DNA of 64,000 bases from Clostridium sp. CF012 (GCF_018861755.1 NZ_JAHLEF010000013.1:1-64000), one strand, 5' to 3'. Shown: positions 50,800 through 60,112, numbered from the stretch's first letter. The notes: generated by a model from the sequence alone, not told the origin. Translations and numbers: made by a program.

Positions 50800-51114
50800 T
50801 TATTGCAAAGGCTTCTGAAAATTTTGAGCCTTTTGATCTTTAATTTTCTGTTTGCCTTCCTCCATAAACTGAGAATCCTTTGGAGATAACATATATAAAA
50901 CTTCCTGCAGTTCCCCAACGTGTCTTCTTTCTTCATCTGCAATATGATTCAAAATCTTTTTAACATTTTCATCATCTGTAGACATTACATGAGCTTCATA
51001 GCCTATGATGGCCTCAAGCTCACCAGAAATGTCCACTCGAATTGCTTGTGCTAGCTCTTCATTTGACATTTTCCTTGGTACATTTGCAATAAACGGATTT
51101 CCTAATAACGCCAT
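50800..51114 (-). CDS. Short ferritin-like protein
   Basis: A 104-aa protein. ISGELEAIIGYEAHV and HIADEERRHVGELQEVL form two helices with ExxxxxYxxH and DEExxH ligand patterns, half of a ferritin four-helix bundle, so it should assemble as dimers or larger rings. This resembles encapsulated-ferritin-like proteins. The last 20 residues (KIKDQKAQNFQKPLQ) are a flexible tail. No encapsulin gene is near. Iron binding is likely; enzyme activity is unproven. Good GGGAGGAAG ribosome site. Confidence 0.82.
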   Translation of the reverse strand: MALLGNPFIANVPRKMSNEELAQAIRVDISGELEAIIGYEAHVMSTDDENVKKILNHIADEERRHVGELQEVLYMLSPKDSQFMEEGKQKIKDQKAQNFQKPLQ

Positions 51115-51348
51115 AATTTCTTCCTCCCTTTCAATATTAAATATATTTTTAGCTTTATGGTAATTTATTATTCATATATAAGTTAAGGGCCTTATTAAAA
51201 ACAACCATTTATGTTAACTTTCATGTAATACATAATAGTTTCAGATTTTTATATGATACAATCTATATGAATGTCATGTTAAAATCATTACATTACTATT
51301 TATACCTCTACCCTTACCCAAATTCTAGTTATGATTGGAGAATAATTA

Positions 51349-52233
51349 ATGAAAAAATTTAAAAAATTTTATATAGAAATTACAAATGTTTGTAATCTTT
51401 GTTGCAGTTTTTGTCCGCAAACACTTAGGGCTCCTGAATTTATGACCCTAGAAACCTTTAGCAAAATATTAGACGGAATAAAACCTCATACGGATTATAT
51501 ATATTTTCATGTTAAAGGAGAGCCACTTTTACATCCAAAATTAGATGAATTTTTGGATTTAAGTTATGCAAAAGGTTTTAAGGTTAATATTACCACCAAT
51601 GGAACTCTAATAAAAGTTCAAGGCAAAATAATCCTAAAGCCCGCATTAAGACAGGTTAATTTTTCTCTGCATAGCTTTGACGGCAATGAAGGCGCCGAGA
51701 ACAAGGATGAATATGTTAATAATATTATCTCCTTTGTGAAACAATCCATAGCCATAACGGATACTTTATTTTCTCTAAGGTTATGGAACCTTGATGTGGA
51801 TAATACCACAAACCTTGAGGCTAAGAAAAATCGCGACTTGATTTTTGAAATCGAAAATGCTTTCAATCTACCTTATAAAATTGAAGAAGAAATACACCCT
51901 GGTCGCGGCATTAAAATTTGTGATAAGGTATATTTAAATCAAGACCATGAATTTCAGTGGCCAGATTTAAAGGTAGAAGAAGATAATAGCCCTGGTTTTT
52001 GTTATGGTCTTAGAAACCAAGTAGCTATATTAGTAGATGGAACAGTAGTACCCTGCTGCCTCGATGGAGAAGGTGTGATTAACCTAGGCAATATTCATGA
52101 AACTCCTTTTTCTGAAATAATTGAAAGCCAACGGTCAAAGGACATTTTCAATGGCTTTTCTAGGAGAGAAGCGGTTGAAGAGTTATGCAGAAAGTGCGGC
52201 TACAGAAAAAAATTCAACGATATTTTAGAATAG
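51349..52233 (+). CDS. Radical SAM/SPASM domain protein
   Basis: A 294-aa protein. CxxxCxxC is formed by C15, C19 and C22 in VCNLCCSFCPQ, followed by the barrel with FHVKGEPLLHPK and ITTNGTL. The C-terminal SPASM region has Cys in PGFCYGLRNQ, VPCCLDGEG and ELCRKCGY for extra Fe-S clusters. SPASM enzymes modify peptides or proteins. No precursor peptide gene is adjacent, so it may act on a distant or housekeeping substrate. Single-gene unit. Confidence 0.92.
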   Translation: MKKFKKFYIEITNVCNLCCSFCPQTLRAPEFMTLETFSKILDGIKPHTDYIYFHVKGEPLLHPKLDEFLDLSYAKGFKVNITTNGTLIKVQGKIILKPALRQVNFSLHSFDGNEGAENKDEYVNNIISFVKQSIAITDTLFSLRLWNLDVDNTTNLEAKKNRDLIFEIENAFNLPYKIEEEIHPGRGIKICDKVYLNQDHEFQWPDLKVEEDNSPGFCYGLRNQVAILVDGTVVPCCLDGEGVINLGNIHETPFSEIIESQRSKDIFNGFSRREAVEELCRKCGYRKKFNDILE

Positions 52234-52263
52234 AGTCTTTAATTAATATGTAAATTTCAAATT

Positions 52264-52307
52264 AAAAAACACAGGTTAATTTTTATAAATTAACCTGTGT
52301 TTTTTAA
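52264..52307 (+). terminator. Bidirectional terminator between radical SAM and DUF4097 genes
   Basis: A 17-bp perfect stem (52264-52280 with 52289-52305), loop of 8, A-run on one side and T-run on the other. It serves both convergent genes. Confidence 0.92.
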
Positions 52308-52310
52308 TGT

Positions 52311-53246
52311 TTATTTTTTATTTATAGCCGCATCTCCAGAAATAGTTTCTATTCTAATACTCTTCTGACCATTTCCAACAGTTCCTTTGATATCTCGCTT
52401 TTCCACTTTTCCAATTACTACTAGCGGGAAATCATTATCTAATTCTCCAGATGTACTACTGAAATCAACCTTAAATTCCGATGCTTGTGGAAGACTTAAC
52501 TCTACATCTCCTGAAACTGTTTCCGCTGCTACCTCATTATTAAATTCGCTATATAATGCTGTAATGCTCCCCGAAACCGAATTTGCTTTAATATCTCCAG
52601 TAATCGCTTCAACTTTTATATCACCTGAAGTTGTCTCAAATCCGTTTGTTTTAGATGATAATACTTTTATATCAATACCACCTGAAACACTACTGAAATC
52701 TGTTATATCAGCTAAAAGAGAATTTATATTTACGTCTCCTGAAGTTGTGTTTGCCTTAAAGTTATCTGCCTCAAGCTTATCGATATTTATTTCCCCTGAT
52801 ACCGTTTCTATCTCCATAGATTTTTTATATTTTTCTGGAATATACAAATCTAATTTTGTGTTTAAACTAAAATTAATTATAGACATAATTTGATTTGGAT
52901 ATTTTATTGATATATCTAGTGTATCTCCATTTAAACTAGTTTCTAATTTAGGTGCCCTACTCATCTCAGAGGCCGTGCCATGAAAATGCACCACTATTTT
53001 ATCCTCCTTTGATAATATTATATTAACATCAGAGCTTACTGTATCCACCCTAACCTTGCTTATAGGCACTATATCAAATTCCCTGGTTTCGTCAATACTT
53101 CCACTTCCCTTTGATACTGACACATTCTTCACTGTGGTTAACAGGTTTTTTCCCTGGATTTTCGCAACTATAAAAGCAAACCCTATTGTAATTAGTACTA
53201 TAAGTAAAGTTATTTGAATTATTTTCTTAACATCGAAATCTCTCAT
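52311..53246 (-). CDS. DUF4097 family beta-strand repeat protein, membrane-anchored
   Basis: A 311-aa protein: one N-terminal helix (about 10-31), then extracellular tandem strands with a repeating (V/T)SGD/E(I/V) motif: VSSDVNI, VSGEINI, TSGDVNI, VSGGIDI, TSGDIKV, VSGSITA, VSGDVEL, TSGELDN, ISGDAAI, roughly every 20 residues. This gives a parallel beta-helix of the DUF4097 type. Such proteins are often linked to envelope-stress systems. The ATG of MRDFDV after AAGGAGAGGGAA is chosen over longer in-frame starts. Single gene. Confidence 0.88.
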   Translation of the reverse strand: MRDFDVKKIIQITLLIVLITIGFAFIVAKIQGKNLLTTVKNVSVSKGSGSIDETREFDIVPISKVRVDTVSSDVNIILSKEDKIVVHFHGTASEMSRAPKLETSLNGDTLDISIKYPNQIMSIINFSLNTKLDLYIPEKYKKSMEIETVSGEINIDKLEADNFKANTTSGDVNINSLLADITDFSSVSGGIDIKVLSSKTNGFETTSGDIKVEAITGDIKANSVSGSITALYSEFNNEVAAETVSGDVELSLPQASEFKVDFSSTSGELDNDFPLVVIGKVEKRDIKGTVGNGQKSIRIETISGDAAINKK

Positions 53247-53337
53247 TTCCCTCTCCTTCATTACATTATTTACCACGATATCATTTTATCATAGCCTGAT
53301 GTGTATTGTAAGTTATTTTGTATAATCTCAAAAAATA

Positions 53338-53379
53338 AAAAAAGGATATAATATTAATTATCATATTATATCCTTTTTT
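53338..53379 (-). terminator. Terminator of the YhgE/Pip gene
   Basis: A 17-bp stem (53338-53354 with 53363-53379, 8-nt loop) followed on the minus strand by T-rich sequence, 4 nt after the stop codon. Confidence 0.88.
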
Positions 53380-53382
53380 ATG

Positions 53383-55932
53383 CTAGTCCGTAATATTTGA
53401 TGCTTGTTCTTTTCTGCCTTGCACTAGTTTCTGCATCTTATCTGCATGACCCTTCATTAATATAGAGGTGAATAAGAATACAAATAACATTGCTGCAAGC
53501 ACTGTTATATCTTTTGTAAACACAGCATAATCAACACCTGATACTACTTCTCTTAATCCAGATACAGCATAAGTAAATGGCATAAGTGGATTTAAAACCC
53601 TAAATAGCTTAGGTACAACTTCAATTGGGAATGTACCTGCACAAGAAGTTAGTTGAAGAATTAATAATATAATTGATAACAATCTTCCTACTTGCCCAAG
53701 CAAAAATACCATACATTGAATAATAGCTATAAATACAAATGATAAGAAAATATTAAATAAGAAATATAACAGTATGTTATTTGGTCTGAGGCCTAATAAC
53801 ATTACAGCTCCACTTGCAAGTGTTGCCTGCATAAATCCTATAGCTCCATAAGATAAAAACTTTCCTGCTACTACAGAAGCTGGGCTTGCTGCAATATCTT
53901 CATCCACCTTATCTGTAATTACAAAGAACATCATTAGCGCTCCTACCCATAAGGATAGTGGAATAAAATATGGAGTAAAGCCTTCACCATAAGTTTTAAC
54001 AGGATTTATCGCTTCTTGATCCATAACTACAGGTTCCGAAAATGTAGCTGCCATAGTTTTACTGTCATTTTTCAAACTATTAGCAAGGTCATTATACCCT
54101 GATGCAAGCTTTTCATTAAGTTCTTTAGACCCAGCTACTAATTTAATAGTACCATCATCTAATTTATTAACACCATCATATAACTTATTTACCCCATCTT
54201 TAAGCATAGGTAATTTTCCATTTAAAGTACCGATTCCTCCTGTAAGCTCCGCTGAACCTGCGCTTAGTTTTGAGGTTCCATCCGCGAGAGTTGGCATTTT
54301 TTCGTTAAATTGTGCTAGCCCTCCCGATAAAGTCACTGAACCTCCAGATAACTTCGATACACCTGCAGTTAATGCGGTCACATTCTCGCTTAGCTGTGAA
54401 AGTCCATTTCCAAATTCCCCATTCATAGCAGCATATAACTTATCTAGACCACCACTAATTTGGGTTGCTGCAACAACTGCGGTACCTGTTTTTTCTGCAA
54501 AGTTCACCGTTCCTTTTGAAAACTGATCTGCTCCACTTGCAAAAACAACAGTGCTTTGCGCAAACTTTTGTGAACCATCTACAAAAGCTGCGGACCCTGC
54601 TTCTAATTGTCCTGCTCCTGCCGCTACTTTATGTGCACCAATTTGAAGTTCGGTCATCATTGCTAGGTTATTTTCGTCCACAGAAGCTTTATTTAATGCG
54701 CTTAGTGTAGATAAAAAGCCTTGCATATTGGGATCTTTCATCGCTTCTGGATGAGCTTTTAAGTATTCTCCTAGCTGATTATCTACTCCTTTCTTCAATG
54801 ATGCTTGAGATTTTTTACTATTATCTAATAAAACATCTACTCCTCCAGCAACTTTTACGCTTCCATCTTTGATCGCAATTATGCCTGGTTTCATTTGAGC
54901 ATATCCTGCATCAAGTTTACCTGAGCCCTCTGTAAGAAGTGATGAGCCATCCTTTAACTTAACTGCCGCATCAGATAACTGACTTGCTCCTTCTTTTGCT
55001 GCACCAAGCCCTAAAGCAAGTTCCGTTGCTCCGTCCTTAAGTTTTCCAGTGGTGGGTACAATTTGAGTTTTGTATGCCTCATTAAGTTTATTCACCCCAG
55101 CTCCCATAGTTGGTACTTGGTTGTTAAGCTGTACTAATCCATTTTTTAACTGATCTGCACCAGAAGAAAGCTGATTTACTCCACTCACCATTATAGGTAC
55201 CTCCGCATTAAGCTCCCCTAGTTTAGTAGTTAATGTATTAGAACCTACTAATAATTTCCCTACACCGTCCATCATTTGTGGAACACTGCTATTAAGCTTT
55301 CCCGCTCCGTCTTTTAACTTACTTGTACCATCTTTTGCGGTAACCAAACCATCAGCGAGTTCCTTGCTTCCATCTGAAGCTTTTTTCATTCCTTCTTTAA
55401 TATCATATAAACTATCAAATACTACTGTTACATATTCCTTTGACATACTTTTTGTTAGTTCTGATTTAAGCTGATCTAAAACCTTACCATTAATCTGTGC
55501 TGCTAAAAAATTCCTCTTTTCATTTGCACTATATAATATTTTAGCTTGCTGAGGTTTGCCCTTCGTGGAACTTAGAGCATTTTCCGAAAAATTCTCTGGA
55601 ATTACAAACATAGCATAATAGTCCTTACCCTTAATCCCCTCTTCAGCTTGCTTCTTTGTAACAAACCTCCAACCTACATCTTGCTTATCTTTGAGATTAT
55701 TTACTAAATCTTCTCCATAGTTAACTTTTTCTCCATCCTTTATGCTTCCTTTATCTTGGTTTACCACAGCTACAGGCATATCCTTAATCCTGGTATATGG
55801 ATCCCAAAAAGCATCAAGGTAAAGTAAACTATACAAAAGTGGAACTATAATAATTGCTATTACCGATACTCGTATGAATCTATTTTTAAATATGCTTGAA
55901 ATATCTCTCCCTGCCACTTTTAAAAAGCTCAT
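53383..55932 (-). CDS. YhgE/Pip family membrane protein
   Basis: An 849-aa protein. N-terminal helix (about 18-38), then the Pip domain with VAVVNQDKGS and YYAMFVIPENFSENALS, followed by a very long extracytoplasmic region (about 180-650) made of repeated LxxGxxxLxxG / G(A/S)xxL units, and five or six membrane helices at the C-terminus in ABC-2 permease style (PLSLWVGALMMFFV to AAMLFVFLFTSILM). Homologues include phage infection protein Pip and type VII-linked EsaA. The repeats likely form a helical stalk. Controlled by the TetR-type regulator upstream. Confidence 0.92.
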   Translation of the reverse strand: MSFLKVAGRDISSIFKNRFIRVSVIAIIIVPLLYSLLYLDAFWDPYTRIKDMPVAVVNQDKGSIKDGEKVNYGEDLVNNLKDKQDVGWRFVTKKQAEEGIKGKDYYAMFVIPENFSENALSSTKGKPQQAKILYSANEKRNFLAAQINGKVLDQLKSELTKSMSKEYVTVVFDSLYDIKEGMKKASDGSKELADGLVTAKDGTSKLKDGAGKLNSSVPQMMDGVGKLLVGSNTLTTKLGELNAEVPIMVSGVNQLSSGADQLKNGLVQLNNQVPTMGAGVNKLNEAYKTQIVPTTGKLKDGATELALGLGAAKEGASQLSDAAVKLKDGSSLLTEGSGKLDAGYAQMKPGIIAIKDGSVKVAGGVDVLLDNSKKSQASLKKGVDNQLGEYLKAHPEAMKDPNMQGFLSTLSALNKASVDENNLAMMTELQIGAHKVAAGAGQLEAGSAAFVDGSQKFAQSTVVFASGADQFSKGTVNFAEKTGTAVVAATQISGGLDKLYAAMNGEFGNGLSQLSENVTALTAGVSKLSGGSVTLSGGLAQFNEKMPTLADGTSKLSAGSAELTGGIGTLNGKLPMLKDGVNKLYDGVNKLDDGTIKLVAGSKELNEKLASGYNDLANSLKNDSKTMAATFSEPVVMDQEAINPVKTYGEGFTPYFIPLSLWVGALMMFFVITDKVDEDIAASPASVVAGKFLSYGAIGFMQATLASGAVMLLGLRPNNILLYFLFNIFLSFVFIAIIQCMVFLLGQVGRLLSIILLILQLTSCAGTFPIEVVPKLFRVLNPLMPFTYAVSGLREVVSGVDYAVFTKDITVLAAMLFVFLFTSILMKGHADKMQKLVQGRKEQASNITD

Positions 55933-55979
55933 ATTATCACCTCATCCTTATTTAAATTTTTTATAATAACCTTTTCTCG

Positions 55980-56034
55980 ACTGACTGGTCAGTCAGTCAT
56001 ATATATATTTTACATTTTTTTATTAAAAAGTCAA
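55980..56034 (-). promoter_or_regulatory. yhgE promoter with TetR-type operator
   Basis: On the minus strand TTGACT (56029-56034), 16-bp spacer, TAAAAT (56007-56012). Downstream lies the 18-nt dyad ACTGACTG-N2-CAGTCAGT (55980-55997), a typical TetR-family operator. The regulator is probably the tetR gene immediately upstream. Confidence 0.85.
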
Positions 56035-56054
56035 TATATTTTTTGTAAATAAAA

Positions 56055-56098
56055 AAAACAGTAAGATATTCTTTTCTCTAGAATGATCTTACTGTTTT
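56055..56098 (-). terminator. Terminator of tetR
   Basis: A 13-bp perfect stem (56055-56067 with 56086-56098), followed on the minus strand by T8. It overlaps the end of the regulator gene, so yhgE relies on its own promoter. Confidence 0.85.
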
Positions 56099-56662
56099 CT
56101 ATTTTATCCCATTTAACAGATTCTCCATGAAGTTATCTGTAATTTGATCTAGTTTCATACTATCATTTTTTATAACATTATAAACTGCTATGGATCCTAG
56201 GGTTCCAAAATATGTATATGTTAAAAAAGAAGAGTCACATTTTTTTATAGTTCCATCCTCCATAGCCTTGATTAGAAATTTCTCAATGTCTTCCATGTAT
56301 GACTTTAACAATTCTCTCAGTTCAGAATGTCTTATTTTCCCGCCCCATGCTTGACTCATTATAACCTTAAATAGATCCTTATTTTCATATACCAATTTTA
56401 ACTGATTTTTGCTAAGTTCTCTTAATTTATAGGAATAGTCACCTGGTCCTTTAATAATGCACTCAATTTGTTGCCTAAGTAAGCTTACTCCCTCAGTAAT
56501 TATGTATTTAAAAACTTCATCCTTACTTTTAAAGTGATAATAAACCGTGCCTTTAGCTACTCCGGCAGTTACGGATATCTCATCCATAGTAGATCCATCA
56601 TAGCCATTGCTAGAAAAAATTTTAATTGCCGACTGAAATATATCTCTTTTTGTTTTATTCAT
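56099..56662 (-). CDS. TetR/AcrR family regulator
   Basis: A 187-aa protein: N-terminal HTH (KRDIFQSAIKIFSSNGYDGSTMDEISVTAGVAKGTVYYHFKSKDEVF split over residues 5-50) and a helical ligand domain. It is directly upstream of the YhgE/Pip gene, whose promoter holds a strong dyad of TetR type, so it is probably that gene's repressor. The ligand is unknown; no dyad of the same sequence is visible at its own promoter. Confidence 0.92.
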   Translation of the reverse strand: MNKTKRDIFQSAIKIFSSNGYDGSTMDEISVTAGVAKGTVYYHFKSKDEVFKYIITEGVSLLRQQIECIIKGPGDYSYKLRELSKNQLKLVYENKDLFKVIMSQAWGGKIRHSELRELLKSYMEDIEKFLIKAMEDGTIKKCDSSFLTYTYFGTLGSIAVYNVIKNDSMKLDQITDNFMENLLNGIK

Positions 56663-56926
56663 TAATTCACCCCACTTAGCAAGAAATTTATCTTATCTTG
56701 ATACCTTAATAATAAATAAAATTATAGTCCAAATGTATTAACCAATGTTTCAGTAATTTTACACTATAAAACTATAAATTGAAAGTATTTTTATGTATTA
56801 TCTATAATTAATAACATTATACACTTATAAAGTATTGAAATCTTATAAATATCATGGATTAATATAGTAATAATGGAGATACTATGATTTATATGTTATA
56901 AAAATTCATAAATAAAGGGTGATGAG

Positions 56927-57571
56927 ATGAGAGTACCAAATCATATTGGAGTAATTCCCGATGGAAATAGAAGGTGGTCTGTAGACAATGGACTATCAAA
57001 AGATAAAGGATATACCTTTGGACTAGATCCTGGTCTATCACTGTATAAAATTTGCAAAGATTTAGGCGTAAAAGAAATAACTTATTATGGGTTTACTACT
57101 GATAATACAAAAAGACCACCCTTGCAGAGAGAAGCTTTTGTTAAAGCTTGTGTGGATGCAGTAAAGCTTTTAAGTACACAGGATGCCGATTTATTAGTAG
57201 TAGGAAATAGTAACTCACCTATGTTTCCTAAAGAACTACTTCCTTATACCACTCGAAAAACTTTTGGCAAGGGCGGTATAAAGCTAAACTTTCTAGTGAA
57301 CTACGGTTGGGAATGGGACCTAAGTAATCTTGATAAAAATAAAAGTAGTAAAAGAAGCAATATATTTGATTGCATAAAAACTAATGATATTTCTAGAGTA
57401 GATTTAATTATTCGTTGGGGTGGAAGAAGGCGTCTTAGTGGGTTCTTACCTCTACAATCCATATACTCTGACTTTTATGTTATAGATGACTTTTGGCCTG
57501 ATTTCAAGCCCGAACATTTATCAACGGCTTTGACTTGGTATAATCAGCAAGATGTAACCCTTGGTGGTTAA
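56927..57571 (+). CDS. Divergent cis-prenyltransferase (undecaprenyl diphosphate synthase family)
   Basis: A 214-aa protein, shorter than normal UppS (about 250). The N-terminal HIGVIPDGNRRW keeps the catalytic Asp (D12) and the diphosphate-binding segment. The C-terminal signature, normally RTSGExRLSNF, reads RWGGRRRLSGF (163-173): the magnesium-binding Glu is replaced by Arg. WPDFKPEHL at the end is conserved. It is therefore probably not the housekeeping UppS; a short-chain or branched cis-prenyl product, or altered metal use, is possible. Single gene. Confidence 0.85.
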   Translation: MRVPNHIGVIPDGNRRWSVDNGLSKDKGYTFGLDPGLSLYKICKDLGVKEITYYGFTTDNTKRPPLQREAFVKACVDAVKLLSTQDADLLVVGNSNSPMFPKELLPYTTRKTFGKGGIKLNFLVNYGWEWDLSNLDKNKSSKRSNIFDCIKTNDISRVDLIIRWGGRRRLSGFLPLQSIYSDFYVIDDFWPDFKPEHLSTALTWYNQQDVTLGG

Positions 57572-57701
57572 ATTCTTTTGTAATAGATATATGTTTTAAA
57601 ACAAACTATATCTATTTTTTTATGTGCTAAAATATGCTATTATTAAATTAAATTTGAATATTTTAATTTTTTTTAAAAACAATTTTTTAAAGGAGTCCTT
57701 T

Positions 57702-57869
57702 ATGGTTAATGAAAAAATAAATTGTTATAAATGCATATATTACTATGTAACCTGGGATCCAACCTTCCCTAAAGGTTGTAAATTTTATGGTTTCAAATCT
57801 TTGAATTTGCCTTCCATACTGGTAAAACAATCATCAGGGTTATCTTGTGTTAAATTTACACCAAAATAA
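57702..57869 (+). CDS. Small four-cysteine protein
   Basis: A 55-aa protein with C8 and C11 in NCYKCIYYYVTWDP, C26 in PKGCKFYGF and C49 in GLSCVKF. It looks like a small metal-binding (zinc or Fe-S) domain. Such short proteins are widespread in Firmicutes and often mislabelled as uracil-DNA glycosylase, with no sequence support. The ATG follows AAAGGAGTCC. No function can be assigned. Confidence 0.8.
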   Translation: MVNEKINCYKCIYYYVTWDPTFPKGCKFYGFKSLNLPSILVKQSSGLSCVKFTPK

Positions 57870-57916
57870 AAACAACCCAGTATGCAATAAAACCACTATA
57901 AAATATAACGTATAAA

Positions 57917-57967
57917 ATAGAGCATAGAACAAAACAGTTAAATTACGCCTGTGTTTGTATGCTCTAT
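57917..57967. terminator. Bidirectional terminator between convergent small genes
   Basis: ATAGAGCATA (57917-57926) pairs with TATGCTCTAT (57958-57967), continued by an imperfect inner stem (ACAAAACAG with CTGTGTTTGT). The hairpin lies between the four-cysteine gene and the next leftward gene. Confidence 0.65.
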
Positions 57968-57980
57968 TATCTTTTGGAAC

Positions 57981-58196
57981 TTAATCCGTAAATCCTTTGT
58001 CTTGTTCAACTATCTCATATGCGTAAGGCTCAATTTGTTCTTGCTTTATGGTGCCATCCTCATTAAGACCTGTAACTATTGTAGGTATATTTACTAGCTT
58101 ACTTTCTATTCCTTGAATTTTAACATATCTATCTAGTCCATCTTTAAATTTTTCGTATTCCTGGTTGCCTACTTCTCTTCCCTTCATACGTTTCAA
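57981..58196 (-). CDS. Small protein of unknown function
   Basis: A 71-aa soluble acidic protein: YEKFKDGLDRYVKIQGI, NIPTIVTGLNEDGTIKQEQIEPYAYEIV. TTG start with perfect AAAGGAGGT in front, giving good confidence that it is a gene. No motif recognised. Monocistronic. Confidence 0.7.
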   Translation of the reverse strand: MKRMKGREVGNQEYEKFKDGLDRYVKIQGIESKLVNIPTIVTGLNEDGTIKQEQIEPYAYEIVEQDKGFTD

Positions 58197-58315
58197 ATTA
58201 TGACCTCCTTTTAAATATTATGCTATCCATATATAAATGCTAATATACTTAAAAGATTCCAGATATGATTTCTCGAAATTATAAGATTAAGAAAAGAGGT
58301 TCTTTCTAAAAAAAT

Positions 58316-58336
58316 AAAACGCCTTCTAAGCGTTTT
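58316..58336 (-). terminator. Terminator of the hybrid kinase gene
   Basis: AAAACGC (58316-58322) pairs with GCGTTTT (58330-58336), 7-nt loop, followed on the minus strand by TATTTTTTT. Confidence 0.7.
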
Positions 58337-58347
58337 AAGCGTTGAAA

Positions 58348-59901
58348 TTATTTTGTTTTATTTATAACCCTGTAAATCACATTAGCTAGATGTTCTATTG
58401 TATAAGGTTTTCTTATACACTCTTTAAACCCATAATTCGTACAGTTATCCATTACCGAATTACTACTATATCCACTTACTAGTATTGCATTTACATTTGT
58501 ATCAAGTTCTAAAAGCGCTGCAATGGTTTCCTTTCCACCCATTCCTCCACGTATAGTTAAGTCTATTATTACCGCATCAAAAGTACTATTCTGCATAATT
58601 GAGTTTTTATAGGCTTTAATGGCCTCTTCCCCATTCTTCGCCATTTCTACTGCATACCCCAGTTCCATAAGCATAAGCCTATTAATTTCTCTGATATTTT
58701 TATCATCATCCATTACTAGAACTTTACCAGTACCTTGTATCACTTTTTCACATTTAATCTTATCTATATTCACTTCTTCCTCTGAAGCCCTCAAATAAAC
58801 ATAAAAACTTGTACCAACTGCCAACTCAGATTCTGCATATATATAGCCATTGTGCTTAGTAATTATTGAATAACTGGCCGCAAGTCCAAGGCCTGTACCA
58901 TCATCCTTTGTTGTAAAGTAGGGTTCAAATATTTTTTCTATATTTTCTTTAGGAATTCCCTTTCCCTTATCTTTTATCCGGATCATTATATATTTGCCTT
59001 GCTTTATATTATTTTTATTCTTTTCATCTACATATACATTATTAGCACTTACCTCAATATTGCCTCCATTTTGCATGGCTTGCTTAGCATTTATTAATAG
59101 ATTATTAATAACTTGACGAATTTGTCCTTCATCTACTTTCACAGGCCATAAATCTTGTGCTATTGAAAAATTGCACATATTATTGGAGCCGCTTAATACC
59201 ATATTAGCGGTTTTCCTAATTAGCTTTTTTATGTATATATTTTTTTTGATTGGTACTCCCTCTTTTGAAAAATTCATTAATTGTTGGTTAAGATCCTGTG
59301 CCTGCAAGGTTAATTTTTCAATTTGAGAAAACTTATTATTAATTTTATTATATACTTTATTAGTGCTTATATTTAAATATCTCTTGATAATGTATATGTT
59401 TCCTAAAATTATAGCTAATATATTATTGAAATCATGAGCAATTCCTGCTGCAAGAATACTTAGTGAATTTATTTTTTCTAATTTCACTAATTGCTCTTCA
59501 AATAAATTTCTCATTTCTTTTGACTTTTTCTGCATTTCTTCCATTGCTTCTAGGTGCACGGTTACATCATTAATAATTAATTTTATTTCATTACAATTAT
59601 TCTCTGTATCAAGTATCTTTTTATAAATTAATTGAAGGAAGTAATGTGTTTCTTTGGCTACAATTTTTTTTATGAACTCTTGGCGCTTGCACTCACTTTT
59701 AATAAACTCTTGGGTTTTTATATTAAGCCATATTGGTATAGCAGTTTTATTTTCATAACTATACTCAAACATGTTTATCTTTTTTAGTATATCTTTTGCT
59801 TCACTATTTAAATAATTAACATTAACATGACTATCAAAAGATATTATTGGAACAGGCAACTGCTCATACTCAATAAATATAGCTTCATCTATTAAACCCA
59901 T
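58348..59901 (-). CDS. Soluble PAS-like hybrid histidine kinase with C-terminal receiver
   Basis: A 517-aa protein with no membrane helix. Residues 1-115 form a PAS-like domain; a coiled-coil linker leads to HisKA with H156 in AGIAHDFNNILA, the NtrB-like HDFNN form; the ATPase domain has NLLINAKQAM, KDKGKGIP and GTGLGLA; a receiver follows from VLVMDDDKN to RKPYTIEHL with the phospho-acceptor Asp in VIIDLT. The start is the ATG of MGLIDE after AGGAGGT; an upstream extension of 42 codons lacks a ribosome site. No response regulator is adjacent, so its output partner is elsewhere. Confidence 0.9.
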   Translation of the reverse strand: MGLIDEAIFIEYEQLPVPIISFDSHVNVNYLNSEAKDILKKINMFEYSYENKTAIPIWLNIKTQEFIKSECKRQEFIKKIVAKETHYFLQLIYKKILDTENNCNEIKLIINDVTVHLEAMEEMQKKSKEMRNLFEEQLVKLEKINSLSILAAGIAHDFNNILAIILGNIYIIKRYLNISTNKVYNKINNKFSQIEKLTLQAQDLNQQLMNFSKEGVPIKKNIYIKKLIRKTANMVLSGSNNMCNFSIAQDLWPVKVDEGQIRQVINNLLINAKQAMQNGGNIEVSANNVYVDEKNKNNIKQGKYIMIRIKDKGKGIPKENIEKIFEPYFTTKDDGTGLGLAASYSIITKHNGYIYAESELAVGTSFYVYLRASEEEVNIDKIKCEKVIQGTGKVLVMDDDKNIREINRLMLMELGYAVEMAKNGEEAIKAYKNSIMQNSTFDAVIIDLTIRGGMGGKETIAALLELDTNVNAILVSGYSSNSVMDNCTNYGFKECIRKPYTIEHLANVIYRVINKTK

Positions 59902-60071
59902 AATTTTTAACCTCCTATTTATTAAAAAATAAAATATTTTCATAATATTCAGACATTTATTGATATATTTAATTAAACTCAAATATAAATATAAGAGCAT
60001 TATACCATTATTTGTATTGATTTTCATCTATTTGTTTTATAATCGAAAACTTTTTTATTAACTATAAAAGA

Positions 60072-60112
60072 AAATAGCGCTAAAAATGTTTAAAACATTC
60101 TTAGCGCTATTT
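60072..60112 (-). terminator. Terminator of the leftward gene at 60.2 kb
   Basis: A 19-bp stem with one mismatch (60072-60090 with 60094-60112) and 3-nt loop, followed on the minus strand by TCTTTTATAG. Confidence 0.8.

Noticed and set aside
52387-52893. 168-codon frame opposite the DUF4097 gene
   Set aside because: Repeated SPE/SPD patterns mirror the VSGD repeats of the real gene; no ribosome site.
57702-57869. Uracil-DNA glycosylase label often given to similar short proteins
   Set aside because: At 55 aa it lacks every glycosylase motif; only four cysteines are visible.
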